The notes under the pieces are model-generated. The model had not been told where the DNA came from. It made no database searches and worked only from the letters and a program-made list of their open reading frames with translations. A stretch of 64,000 nucleotides of DNA from Azolla pinnata. Lineage: Eukaryota > Streptophyta > Polypodiopsida > Salviniales > Salviniaceae. Made by a program: the position numbers and the translations under genes. The DNA lies in the NCBI GenBank assembly GCA_037176905.1, contig JBBBWG010027756.1, positions 62,001 to 126,000 of the forward strand. The letters run 5' to 3'. This document shows, piece by piece, positions 21,620 through 33,237 of the stretch. Each line of letters starts with the position of its first letter. Positions within the stretch are counted from its first letter, which is position 1.

Positions 21620-23934
21620 GATTCCAAAGTTTTATGATGATCTTGGACTTGATTAGCCTCTAATTACTTGTGGATTATGCATATATATATATATGTATAT
21701 ATATCATCAATGATCAGCATGTTCTCCAAAGGCAGTTTGGAATCCATTTGACTGACCCATCTACTTAACTTCATTCTTAATTGATGTAATGAATTGGTGT
21801 GCCTCCTTCATTAAAGACTTATGTCTTGGATTCCATGACTGTTGATCACTTGCTTATCAGCAACAGCCCACTAATTAATTAATTAATTAATTAAGTAATC
21901 AATTAATCAATCAATCAATCCTCTTTCATTCTCTCCTCTTCTCAAATCATCCATTCTGATGGCATGCTCCCATATATGTAATTAGCGGGTGATCTGTGTG
22001 ATCGATTATATATCCAATGGATGATTTGATGAATGCGGGCGATATTGCGGCGGTTCAATCCGATCCTTTGTACGACTGGAATCAAAGCGAGGGAATATCC
22101 CTGATGTCGTGCTCATGGTCTGATTGAGCCGTGCCAATATCGCAAGATTTACGGACTTGTCATCAGACCGAATGACCCGATTCATAATTAGCCTTTAAAC
22201 ACCGGATCATATAGACGATAGAATGCCCCGTGTTAGTTAATCCAGCGAGCGAATCATCGAAAATGGCCCCATCAATGCTATCATAATCACTAATTCGATC
22301 CATTCTGATGCATTACAACGGCGTACATATATATATATACGTATGCGTATATCGCATGCCAATAGTGTACATGCATATGCATAACCCTAAACCCTAAAAA
22401 ACCCTAAACCTTAAACCCTAGAATGCTATGGTATACACTGGCGTAATTTGTGCAATATACAATGTACAAATACATGCATGCATGCATATGATATGGAGTA
22501 CAAATGCGTACGTAGACGTTCTATGTAATTATACGCGTAGAATACCGTACGTTCATTCTAGCATAGATTGATTGTTTCATCCTCAAAAGGATTGATTGAA
22601 CTCTATAATAGTAGATTGTGTTCTTTTGCGTGTGCAGGAAAATGAATGAATTGAAGGTCAAATTTTGCTCTCCCAAGAAAGAAAGAAAGCCAGTGGATGG
22701 TTCGTTGACTCGAGAGTTTGTCGTCGTCGTCGCATTAATGGAAGTGCATGAGAGTGTATGATGTGTGTGTTGGGGCCATGATGATGATGTCTTTTACGAG
22801 GATCTAGATCGATATATATCGATCTGCATATTTTATAAGCGCTATCTGTGATGATATCAAGTCGTAGGGTCTCGATCAGAGCTTCTGTATTGTGTCCATA
22901 TATATATATATATATATATATATAGATTGGTAATCTGCATAACCTTAGGAACCAATTTGAAAGCTAATTTGAATGGTTAAAATTAAAGGTAAGCTAAGAT
23001 TAGTAGGGAATTTAGTGCAAGTTTGATGCATAGTAGACGCGATTGTTACTGCTAATTTGCTGAAATTTAAACGCGATTTTGCTCCAACTTTGCTGCATCA
23101 TAGGAAACTAGTTATTTCTTTTATATGCCTATAACCGATTAGTGATTGATGTAGAAACTGCGCGGACGAAGATCGCTCGGAGCTGCAAAATCGCCTTCCT
23201 CTTGCAACGACACCCGTCTCCTTACGATTTCGTAAGTGCCTATGATTCAAAAGTGCATCAGCTGTATAGAATTGCTGTTATGGATTTCATCGAGGAACTA
23301 CAACTGCTGATGCTCTTGCGATTTAGTTTGCTTCTCACGTCGTCAAGATCGTGTTGATTCGTCGATCATTCGTGTCCAGTTTCTTTGTGGAGGATACATA
23401 AAAAAACTACATAAAAAATCTTGATACCTAGGTCTCTTAGATTGATTGTCAGATAATGCCTCTAAGGCTTTTTCTTTTATTTACTAAAATACCCCTCCAC
23501 TTTGAAGTTGAGCCTTCTCTTCATTAACTAATGTCTATGGGAACAAAAATGATCATATGCATAGAGTGATTATACGCTTTAATTATGATTATACCCTTGA
23601 AGGCTTGTTATCGCACTAGCCTTGACACGAAACATATTTGCTACACTACCCTAAATTACATCGAAATCCGATGCATTCATGGGAAATTTCGGTTATTAAA
23701 ATGCAAGCCAATCTACAAGTTTTGCTCGACGTCTACGGTAATTTTGCTTTTAAGCTGGAATTCTAGAAAAATATTCTGGTGGTGGATTCAGACTTCAATT
23801 TTGCTTTTAAGCTGGAATTCTAGAAGCATATTTGGGTGGTGGATTCAGTGTGTTTAATTTGATGATGCTGGTTGTGAAGGCAAATCGAATATGGATCTAT
23901 AGAATTTAGTTCTATGTTTCGATCGTGTTAGCAT

Positions 23935-24363
23935 TATAAATTACAAAAAAGTGCCTAACAAAATTATATATTACGCCCACTAAAACTAAAAATTACAAAT
24001 TGACGCCTAGTTTTAATTATTAACACTCAATTAATTGATTGACACCAAATCAATTAATTGTGAGCTCGATTAACATCAAATCATTTAATTGATTAACATT
24101 TCAATTAATTGATTAGCATTAAAATAATGCATTAATCCATTAATTAGATTCTAAATTTACTATCTTCTGTTAATCAGATATCATAAAGGAATCAATTAGG
24201 CTTAATTAGTGGGAAGTGATTAGAAATAAAATCAATTAACATTATACCAACAGGTTACTTTTTAGTGGAAGATAAGAGTAGATGTTCATTTGTAATTGTT
24301 TATTTTTGTAGGCGTTACAATTTAGTTTATAATTTTGTTAGGCATTTTTTGGGTAATTTTCCC
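23935..24363. mobile_element. MITE-like element with long terminal inverted repeats
   Basis: The left end (about 23937-24006) and the reverse complement of the right end (about 24290-24363) match over roughly 70 bp, sharing AAAATGCCTAACAAAATTAT-like sequence, then ACGCC and AATTACAAATTGA-like sequence. The right end read inward begins GGGAAAATTACCC, a start common among Mutator-type non-autonomous elements in plants; the left end is more worn. The middle is AT-rich with repeated ATCAATTAATTG. No transposase frame. A target duplication could not be read. Confidence 0.6.
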
Positions 24364-25059
24364 TTTAAAAAATCACATGATTCTAGAGACCAACTTGATC
24401 TTCTGTTACAAGCAATCAATCATCCATTATTAGCTGATTGATCAATCAAGCAATCAAGTGATCAATAAAAATAATTTTCTCAATGTAAAGCCAGCTATGA
24501 TTCGGCAAACATTCACCATGCATATACAGATATACGACATCCAAATGATATACATATTTATGTGACCAAAACTTCAAGATATACCTCGGATTAGTTTACA
24601 AAAAGGGGTTGTTACCACAATATACATATGGGTTGGCTCCCTGTTCACCCCGCATCAGTGATCGTGTTACTTTGGATCCGATTGCTTACTTACACTTAGT
24701 CTTTTGTACACGCTTTCAGCTTCGATCCGCACTAGCATTTGTTAGTCATCCTCGATATAAACGGGACAAAAACAAATGTATGAATTGTTACTGACTCGTA
24801 ATGTCACCGTTTTATCTAATCCTTTTCCGATTGCTCCTCTCTCAGAATTAGGTAGATTAATATCTCTGCTCAATGATACCTGGATTATGACATCCTTCGT
24901 GCACAAAAAACTGGTTTCATCGGCATACGTTTTACACCGGGAAATTATTGCTCGTCAATTGGCTTGAGGGCTTCAAGTGCCTAGCACAAGTAATGAGGAT
25001 CGATCTGAGTACATACACACGCTCAACGATAACAACATTTTACGTCCTGCAAACAAAAC
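24364..25059. other. Intergenic downstream of the Dicer-like gene
   Basis: Open frames of 60 or so codons occur on both strands at 24609-24967 (for example RNVTVLSNPFPIAPLSELGR on plus), without low-complexity bias, but I recognise none of them. They may be the 3' UTR of the Dicer-like gene or a decayed element. Confidence 0.35.
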
Positions 25060-28000
25060 TCACACCCATACCTTAAATGCTGCGAATTTCCGAGATGTGC
25101 GTCTGTCCTTGTGTCTGAAGCTGGCCAATGTTTGCTTATCTATAATCACACGTGTTTCGTAGAACCTGGACTCGCATTCCGATGTCGATTGGATGTCCAA
25201 GAACATACCCCTTCCTTTGCAAATCTCTTGCAATTCATTGATCGGATGCAATGAGTAGAGTCCTGGTTTTGGAAGAGGTTCGAGCAAAGGTTGAACAATC
25301 TACAAATGATAACGAAAATAGTATGTATAAGAATTCACAAACTATTTTATGTTATTTGGTTGTTTATTACCATTCCCTGCTTGTCATTTGATATTATAAA
25401 TATAGAAAACACCAGAGTGATACAAAAACGGATCATGTGGATTAAATCTAACCTTCCACACAATTTCAATGTCTAGCTCAGAATCCAAATATATGGCAGC
25501 AGTTATGGCAGAGAATATGTCACCCAACACCTGCATGATTAAGATAGAGAATCTATGTTATCTTGTCATATATCTGGGTTATGTACAAAATATGTATGTA
25601 TGGACGAATGGATGGATGCATGTATGTACAAATGGATAGATACAATGGAGAGATGCAAGGTCTGATAAGTGTATGCATAGAATCATGTATGCAGAGTGTG
25701 TTGTGTATGCATACGTGGATGTTTATGTGTATGCATTCAATGAGGATGCCCAAACCTTAGGTGCACATGAGACAGCATAACCAAATGAAGGAGGTTTCCG
25801 ATCCTTGATGATCTTCTCTATTGCCGCCACATAAGCCACAATACTGTCTTCCACCTCACCCAAAATCCCAGAAAGAACCATATGAAGCTTGACATGTTTC
25901 ACGCATACAAAGGCCAAGTTCTCCTTGTTGATAATGGATTGCTTCATATCATTTATAACACCGACCTTCTCAGTTTGATAACTTGTTAGGAGATGTTTGG
26001 CTACTTGATGTGAAAGGATGCAATCCCCGAGGTAAGCGAGTCTTGAGAAGTGTAGTCCGCCATCTGGATCTTGCGCATCATAATGGAGTGCCATTGATGC
26101 AAGCCCAACATTCTTGAAGTGATATCCGATTCCTGTCTCTAGATGATTTATTACACATGGAGACAAAGATGCAGACGGGGTTATCAACACACGAGTAATA
26201 TCGAACTCCAGATAATCGATTCCAATCCTCAACCATGAAATGGCTTTCAAAGCTTCATTCATATTATTACTCTGCAAGGTGAAAATCCCCACGATCGCCT
26301 CGACGACATCTGCTAGAGTGCGCCACGAGATCCTCTGCTTCCTCACAAGCCCTAATTGAAGCCTTTTCTCATTCGATTTGAGACAGTCGGGTATAGGACC
26401 TGGTGGAATCCATTCCCTGACTAGGAAGGGCTGGTTGAAAATGTATGAAGCAAGCCCACACTCTTTGGCACAACGGAAGAGCTCCTTGTTCTCCACGATG
26501 CGATGCAATGATGAAGCCATGTCTTCTTTGTTCATCGATGCATCTCTTACGTAGAGCATCGTTGCACATGATAGGGTCAAGAAGCTATCGCCTATCAACT
26601 CAAGCCTTTCATAAGAATATGGCATGTTATATGCACCCGCTGTCAAGGCCTCTTGTATCTACAAATAAATACATGTGTAGACATGGTTGTAAGATGCTAA
26701 TTATGTGAGAGATGCTTTATTCTTCAGGGAACAGAGATAAAAAAACAAGATTTTATGTCTAGATCTGGATTAGCCTTGCCTTAAATGCTGAAGTTTGTAA
26801 ATGGATGCTATCTCGGAGCTCAGCTGCTAACAAAGCATTTTCGAGACCACATAGGATCGATGGAAGCCTGAACGCTCCTCTCCATAAGCAGCCTTTCAGC
26901 CCTTTATATAGAATACAGACCTCTGGTGGTAATTTTATTCTCTTGGATTTCGCATTACACCAATGAGCTTTTGTTTTTCCACCCCAAATCAATTGTCAAT
27001 TTATGTTAGGAACATATACGTACGACCCAATAATCACAACGACCCAGCAAATATTTTGCTATTAGAAAAGACAATTTTCTTACCTTGAGATGATTTTTGC
27101 AGGAAATTGGCCACGTGTGATAGCGTATAACACACTAAAAGTGGTTGAGAAGCATGCTTTAGTTCAAATTTATACCTAAAAGCAATAACAGATACCATGA
27201 GATCTTCAACATATTGACATTAATAAGAATCTCATGTCTTCCATCAATAACCTATGAGATACAAACAGGTCCCACATTGTTTTTCTCGTAAATTATGCAA
27301 CCTCGGTAAGAAAGCTACATCTTGCATACCCATGAGCTAGAAACATTAATGTATGATATTCCGTGAAACAATCTATACATTTATAGCACCTTTTCAACCA
27401 GTACTCAGAGTAGGAGGAACATTCATCATTTCCTTCCATAGTGCTCAACCCGTTACGATCTTTTGAGATTCCGATGATGAAGCATGGGATATTCCAGGGG
27501 CCATAGGTTACATAGGCATCAATCAACTCTTCTTCGTCATAACATCCTGACTTTAGAATTAAGCTTGTATTGCTAAGAGTGGTATTGTCTTCATTACAAG
27601 TGGCTGGCATACTCTGAGTGTTCAAAATCCTTTGGCAGTATACGGGCCCCTTCTTCATGATCTCCAGTTTGCACTTCACGAGATTGATGGCAGTTTTCCA
27701 GTCAATGCTTCTCGTGGTGGTTTTCGATCCATGATGGATTGGGATCGAATCATTTCTCCCATCAACCACCGGCATTACATAGTACCCCTTCACCTTGTTC
27801 TCGACAATAGCAATTTGTTTAGATGATTCCACAAAGCTTTTCCCCATGATCAGCGTGAAAACAAAAGTATTGAATGCCTTCACTATGATGATCTGGGCCA
27901 GCAAACAACAAAACAGCCACAAATACTCAAACATTTGGGGCATGTTTCCCAGATATCTGCTTCATTGAAAGGTCCAAATCGTAGAAAATCAAACAAACAA

Positions 28001-28546
28001 ACAAACTTCTTTTGTGGGAGCGTTACCCGAATGATCTAGTTGAAGCTGTTTCAAGATTAAAAGGCAAAATCAATCATGGTGAAGAAGAGAAAGTGAAAGT
28101 CTTACTTGGTCATGATCGAGGTGTATTACCCCACAAGATGTGAAGCTGACGCTGACACATTCCTTGCGGGGGAGGTTGAGCCGGATGCGAAGGTTTTCCA
28201 TGACATCTTCATCGAGACAAGACGGGCTGAGCAACAGGAACCGGGTAGGGTTGGAGATACCCTCTAGTAGCAGAGCGTCTTCTCCTTCTTCTTCAACAGT
28301 ATAACACATGAGGTAGGCATGGAAGGATGTGATTCCATTGCCTGATCTACAGGCACCTGTTCTTGGAGGTGGGCGGAGAACATTCGGGAATCCGATCTCG
28401 TAGTACGAAACTCCTTCAGCAGAGACCTCCCATTGATCATCAGATGATGCCAGTTCAACTCCTGAACTAGCCATATCCATGGGATATTTCTTCTCAGACC
28501 TCCTCTTTCTTCTATTCCTTCCTCTTCCTACATTACCCACACCCAT
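25060..28546 (-). CDS. mDCL-like: Helicase-less (minimal) Dicer-like protein: platform, PAZ, RNase IIIa, RNase IIIb, dsRBD (about 800 aa)
   Basis: Minus-strand exons 28546-28106, 27892-27302, 26941-26780 (5' edge uncertain, up to 26967), 26658-25756, 25530-25453 and 25299-25060. Exon 1: charged N-terminus, then platform-like LLLSPSCLDEDVMENLRIRL and SFTSCGVIHLDHDQ. Exon 2: GYYVMPV...SIDWKTAIN and PAZ-like SSYSEYWLKRCYKC. Exon 3: LPPEVC...LPSILCGLENALLAAELRD, the connector found in plant Dicers. Exon 4: RNase IIIa (YERLELIGDS; LADVVEAIVG), all catalytic acidics present, then RNase IIIb (FSRLAYLGDC). Exon 5: VLGDIFSAITAAIYLDSELD. Exon 6: LEPLPKPGLYSLHPINELQE, the dsRBD-like Dicer tail. The IIIb domain keeps two Asp but lacks the Glu equivalents, so it may be inactive. 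The junction after exon 3 is a GC-AG intron (AAG|GCAAGG). No helicase or DUF283 lies upstream before the next gene. A minimal Dicer-like protein is known in moss, where it acts in 23-nt siRNA production; the same role is inferred. Confidence 0.8.
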
Positions 28547-30552
28547 ATACAGACACAGACTGTGCCGGTTTGTGGGCTCTCTCGCAGGTGAAAGAGAAGG
28601 GGAGAAAAAGGGGAGATTAGACCATGGGTTCTTCTTCTTTTCTCACTGCTAGGTCTGAGAGGAAACAAAACAGGGGAAGAGCAGGGCAGAGGATGGTGAA
28701 GAAGAAGAAGAAGAAGAAGAAGAAGAAGGTGGAGCAACATGAAGATGGTGATGATCATTGATTAACTGTATCTCTATATATATATAGAAAAATATTCTTC
28801 CTTCAGATTGCATACATATATGTGCATGTGCATACATCCTTCCACATCTGCATGCATGCATCTACATCTGCTCTGATGGAGATGCACTTCAAATTCCCAT
28901 CATCTATCTATGCATCCATTCCACATACATATCAATCAATGGAAAAAAAACCCTAAAGTGTAACAGCTTTTTCCTTTTTATTGGATAGTACATTCATTTC
29001 ATTCACTCACATCTGTGTGCCCAATTCATTACCATCATGGATTGCTTCCTGCCAGCAATTTGCTTTGGTTTTTCCAGTGCTTTTAGGGCTGGAGCATGTT
29101 TTTGTTCTTTTATATGTACTGGATGGGGGGTTTATTGACATTCAATTCCTTTATTCTTGTCTATCTTTTTTGCTTCTTCCTAGATAAGAATCAGCGTATC
29201 CCTTGTTTCTTCCATAATTGTCAGAACAGAATATTCTTTTTCAGAACAGATGAGATATGTATAGACCTGCTAATTCATTGGTCTGAAGAGCTTCTGGTGC
29301 TGCTTAAAGCTCAGATAAATCCCATTCCTATTAGACCTGTTTGCATGCGAAATCTGAGAATTCATGGTTGGGCATCCAAAAACATCCCACATAACGATAA
29401 ACCGATCAGGCAAACCAAATCAGAAGTGGAGAATTTCTCTTTGAACAATGCCAACCAAGATGCATTGGATTTGGATGGGATGAGACAGTATATTCATCAT
29501 CACCAAGAAAAGTCGGTAAGACAGTATTTTGTTGAAAAGAGCGGCATTTCACAGTTTTCCTTTCTCCTCCTTGTGAATATATTAGACACCCACTCAGTAC
29601 ACAACAAATTCACTGTATTCCAAACTCCAAAGACAGAGAGGGGAGCTACTTCAAATATGATGAGTCGCGTGTATATACATCAACAACGGACATGCATCTT
29701 TCTTTCTTTGACAAGAGTTTACTAGGCTCTGAGCCCATGGTTATGAATTTCACCCGATAGGCCCTGCCTTGTACAGAGAAAAATCAATATTTGGAGGAGT
29801 TTAGCCTTCTATAGCTTCCAAATAAATAACACATTCATAAATTGAATGAATGAGTTGATGATGCTCCAAGCCGTAGATCCTTGAAATACTCGCATTCAAC
29901 CTTGCGCTACATGTGCACAAGCAACGATTAGTCTTATAGCACAAGGCTTTTGTAGAGGTTAACTAAATTACAACAAAAAGTTCCAGATGTAAAAGCTTGG
30001 TTTCTTGTGTCAATGGTAGCTTTGAAATTCATTTTGGTATTAATCAGATGTTTGGCAGTAATCAATTATTTGATTTGGATATTGAGTGCCATTCATTCAT
30101 TCATTCGTTAAGGGTGATTGCCTACCACATAATACACAAGTTTGTAACTACCAAGGAACAGAACAGAGAACCGATTTGACTGTCTATTCAGTGCATAGAG
30201 ATATACAGCATACAATCAACTGAATGTAATGATTTCTTCGATGCGTAAGTATCTTATCATTTCTCTGATGCATTGAAATGTCAAAGAAAGACTGAGGTAC
30301 TCAAATCATCGAATGGTTTCTCATCTAAAAGATGCACCTTGTGACCCCTAGTAATGACTGAGGCACTCAAATCATCTTTACAACAGGATGCATCTTGAGA
30401 CTGATGCATCTTGAGACTGACTCAGTCACAAGATCAAATGGTTTCTCATATAAAAAATGCATATGCCACAATGGTGCATGTATACAACAAAACTTCTTTG
30501 GGACATGGAAGGGTATTGACCCAAACTACCTTGGAAGAAATTGATTTTCCGC
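28547..30552. other. Upstream region of the Dicer-like gene and RBFA 3' flank
   Basis: A GAA run at 28699-28728 (TTC in the Dicer-like leader) and a TATA-like TATATATATAG at 28775-28785 fit a promoter for the minus-strand gene. A 209-codon plus frame at 29096-29725 has a hydrophobic start and a middle (PIPIRPVCMRNLRIHGWASK) that I do not recognise; no splice partners were found, so I leave it unassigned. A 20-bp motif ACTGAGGCACTCAAATCATC occurs at about 30292 (variant), 30357 and 31566. Confidence 0.4.
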
Positions 30553-32769
30553 TTAGGCCGAAGCAACACCGTCTTCCACAATATCATCCCAATTATCGTT
30601 GTCATCATCATCTTCTTGATTTCCTTCTCCCTTTGCTTCCCTTTCCTGCTGCAGCCGGTTCAAGATGGATAGAACCTACCACAGCACACAACAAATTTCT
30701 TCTTTTAGATTCAACTGGATCATATGGAAGCCAATGGACAGGATAAATGGGTGAAGACTTTTGTGGAGAAAAATACCCCTAACTCGTTGGCCATATTTAT
30801 GATTACCCATCGCAAATCATCAGACATTCTCCTCCCTTCAAATGTTTCAGTCTTTATAAGGGGAGTGGCACCAAAGAAAAGTTGTCAAATGTAGGCAGGG
30901 TAATCTGATAAATATTTTCAACAAGTTAGGGGTATAGTTCGAATATTTCTAGAAGGTTTCCCAACAAAAGAGAAGCAAATGGTGTTATGGTGTGTTAGAA
31001 CACAGGACAAGTCTTTGAGAGTATATAAATACCCTGCTTCCTTTCTCCAATGAATCATCCATGATGAATCGAACTTCTGGCGTCATTCTTAATTGCATCC
31101 TCTTCCCTAAACCTGCCCTCACATACTTTGTCTTTGCCTTGAGACCTTCCATTACCAGCTCCTTGCCTCTTTCATCACTGTATATGGACACATACACCTT
31201 TGCAACCTACATTTTACAAGTTAAAATTCTCAATCTGCTTTAACTCTTGCATAATCTGTCTAACTTGTTCTCCAATCTCATACACTTCAGTCTATAGGAT
31301 TTCTAGTTTTTTCTACGACAGAATGCATACTTATCACTTATATACAATATCTTTTGGTTTTTTACTCTTTGCTTGCCACATATACTACATGCATTCTTAC
31401 ACAGAATCAGCTTTTTCATAAGCACACATACACACCGTATGTTCTTTAAAAGCAATATCTTTTCCAGTTCGATGCTCTCTACACAGCACATAGTAACATG
31501 TATGCTACTAGACTTCTTGGAAGGGTTTCTTTTTCCAATAAAATACTTCCATTCCACAAGTAATGACTGAGGCACTCAAATCATCTTTACAACAGGATGT
31601 TTACTTACATACTTGTAAAGACTATCATTTTTGTTCATTGCATACCACGTATACTACGTGCTTTGGTGAGTTCCTTCCTAAAGACACTGCACACGCCCCA
31701 ACATTCCTCCTTTATAAGATACAGCCTTATTTTGGTCCTGTGCTCTCTACATACCACATATACGAACACATATACTGCTAGATTTCTTATATGAGTTTTC
31801 TTTTTTCCAATAAAAAGATTTCCATTCCATTAGAAATGTGCTAGGTGTGCAAAATCAGTAGCTATTGTACAGGATAATATATGTGTCTACTCTTGTAAAG
31901 AATATCTTTTTGGTTTTTATTCTTTCAGAAAACATGCACACACCACAGTTCCTTTGAAACAAAATACTATTTTTATTTCTTTCCTCTATACATACCACAT
32001 ACACATTACTCATATACTACTAGATGTGTGGAATGAGTCCTCTGCCCTCAAATCAAGTTTTTCCATGCCATTAGAAATGAATTAGGGGTACAAAATCAGT
32101 GACTGTTTCATAGGAAAATTCACGTTTATACACTTGTAAAGAATATCTTTTTTTGCGTTTTGTTCTTTACATACAACATATACGACATGTTTCTTAACAC
32201 CGAGGACTTTCAAGAAACACGGCCATCACACTTTCTTTGAAAAAAAGCCTGTTTTGCTTCTGCATACAGCAATCTTACATGCTTTCTTAGACAGTGTCAA
32301 CACAGGCACACTTTCTTCCGAGATTTTAAGAAAGGATACAGAAGAACCTAGAAAGGAATCCTACGTGACTAACCTGCAAATCATTGGATAAGACGACATC
32401 ACTGACAGTGGCGATGGAGGAGAGGTAGAGGTCTGCCCCAAGAGCTGTCTCGGGGGCCATGGCTTGCTGAAGGTTCTTATCCTTGATCATCATGTCCCCG
32501 ATTTCTCGCTTTATCTGTTGGGCGACCATCTTGACGCGCCGGGGGTGCGCCATACAGAGCACAGGCCTGCGAGAACCGGGCGATGGCCCGAGTCCAGCAC
32601 ACCCGATCCGGGGCTGGAACCCTGATCCTGACACCAATCTGTCGCCATTCTGGAGGAGATGGTGATGGTGGTGGGGATCAAAGAGTTGGGCAGCGGGGAC
32701 GAAGCTTGGGCGGAAGATGGGAGAAGACCCACCTGCGACAATCGTCGTGGGCGAATTCGTGGTCGCCAT
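30553..32769 (-). CDS. RBFA: Ribosome-binding factor A, probably plastid-targeted (230 aa, 3 exons)
   Basis: Exons 32769-32374, 31206-31033 and 30675-30553, joined at CAG|GTTAGT, GTAG|GTT, AGG|GTATTT and GTAG|GTT, all phase 0. The first 75 residues are Ser/Pro/His-rich, like a transit peptide. Then AHPRRVKMVAQQIKREIGDM, the RbfA opening helix; SNDLQ|VAKVYVSIYSDERGKE; and RMTPEVRFIMDDSLEKGSR|V, the RbfA KH-like core. The tail is acidic (EDDDDNDNWDD). RbfA binds the 30S subunit and helps mature the 5' end of 16S rRNA; the Arabidopsis RBFA is plastid-located. Length and domain order are complete. Intron 1 (31207-32373) is mostly a tandem array. A (TGTA/TGCA)n tract starts just upstream of the ATG. 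Mitochondrial targeting is the alternative. Confidence 0.9.
31325..32210 (-). repeat. Tandem array, 240-280-bp unit, in RBFA intron 1
   Basis: Four diverged units starting at about 31330, 31610, 31890 and 32134 by the shared ACTTGTAAAGAATATCTTTT-like start. Other shared blocks in the same order are CATACCACATATACTAC, CTCTCTACATACCACATA, ACTAGATTTCTT and TTTTCCAATAAAA..TTCCATTCCA. The array fills most of the intron. Confidence 0.7.
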
Positions 32770-32785
32770 AGCTGCTGAGCTCTGC

Positions 32786-33110
32786 TTCTTCTATGTATGC
32801 ATGCCTTCATGTATGTATGCATGTATGCATGCATGCATGTATGTGTGTGTGCATATATGTGTGTGTGCATGTATGCATGCCTTCATGTATGTATGTGTGC
32901 GTGTGTGTATGTATGTGTGCGTGCATGTATGTATGTATATTCCGGTGTATGCATGCCTTCGTGTGTGTATGTATGTATGTATGCATGTGTGTATGTGTGC
33001 ATGGATGTATGTGTATGCCTGTGTATGCATGCCTTAATGGATGTATGTATGTATGCATGCATGTATGTGTGCATGTATGTGTGTCTGTATTCATGCACCC
33101 TGCATATGTA
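32786..33110. repeat. (TGTATGCA)n-type microsatellite next to the RBFA start
   Basis: About 320 bp of TATG/TGCA/TGTG units; the ATG of RBFA lies only 17 bp away. It yields false Cys/Met/His-rich frames on both strands. A separate pure (GT)n run is at 33198-33227. Confidence 0.85.
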
Positions 33111-33194
33111 TGTATGCATATGCATCTACCTACTCTAGGAATATGAATGCATCATGCAATGCATTGCTTGGGACACATTTTGTATATGTGCATT

Positions 33195-33237
<43 letters not shown>

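Larger units (their letters stand above)
18961..23934. other. Gene desert rich in microsatellites
   Basis: About 5 kb with no supported gene. Contents: (TACG)n at 19013-19030; telomere-like block 19408-19467; (CAT)n 19671-19740; (GA)n 19828-19852; (TCAT)n 20307-20360; (GAT)n 20600-20712; TTAGG direct repeat 21012-21031; (CTAT)n and (GATA)n 21440-21542; (CT)n 21572-21617; (AATT)n 21872-21900; several (TA)n runs; short telomere-like blocks at 22384-22425. Unique sequence at 22020-22300 and 23100-23700 shows no recognised protein. A tandem pair of about 55 bp is at 23740-23848 (TTTTGCTTTTAAGCTGGAAT). Confidence 0.6.

Noticed and set aside
29096-29725. 209-codon plus frame
   Set aside because: No family recognised, hydrophobic start likely from T-rich DNA, no promoter or partner exons. 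Kept only as a note in the region entry.
32717-33146. Cys/Met/Val-rich and Thr/His-rich frames of about 100 codons
   Set aside because: Translations of the TGTA/TGCA microsatellite upstream of RBFA.
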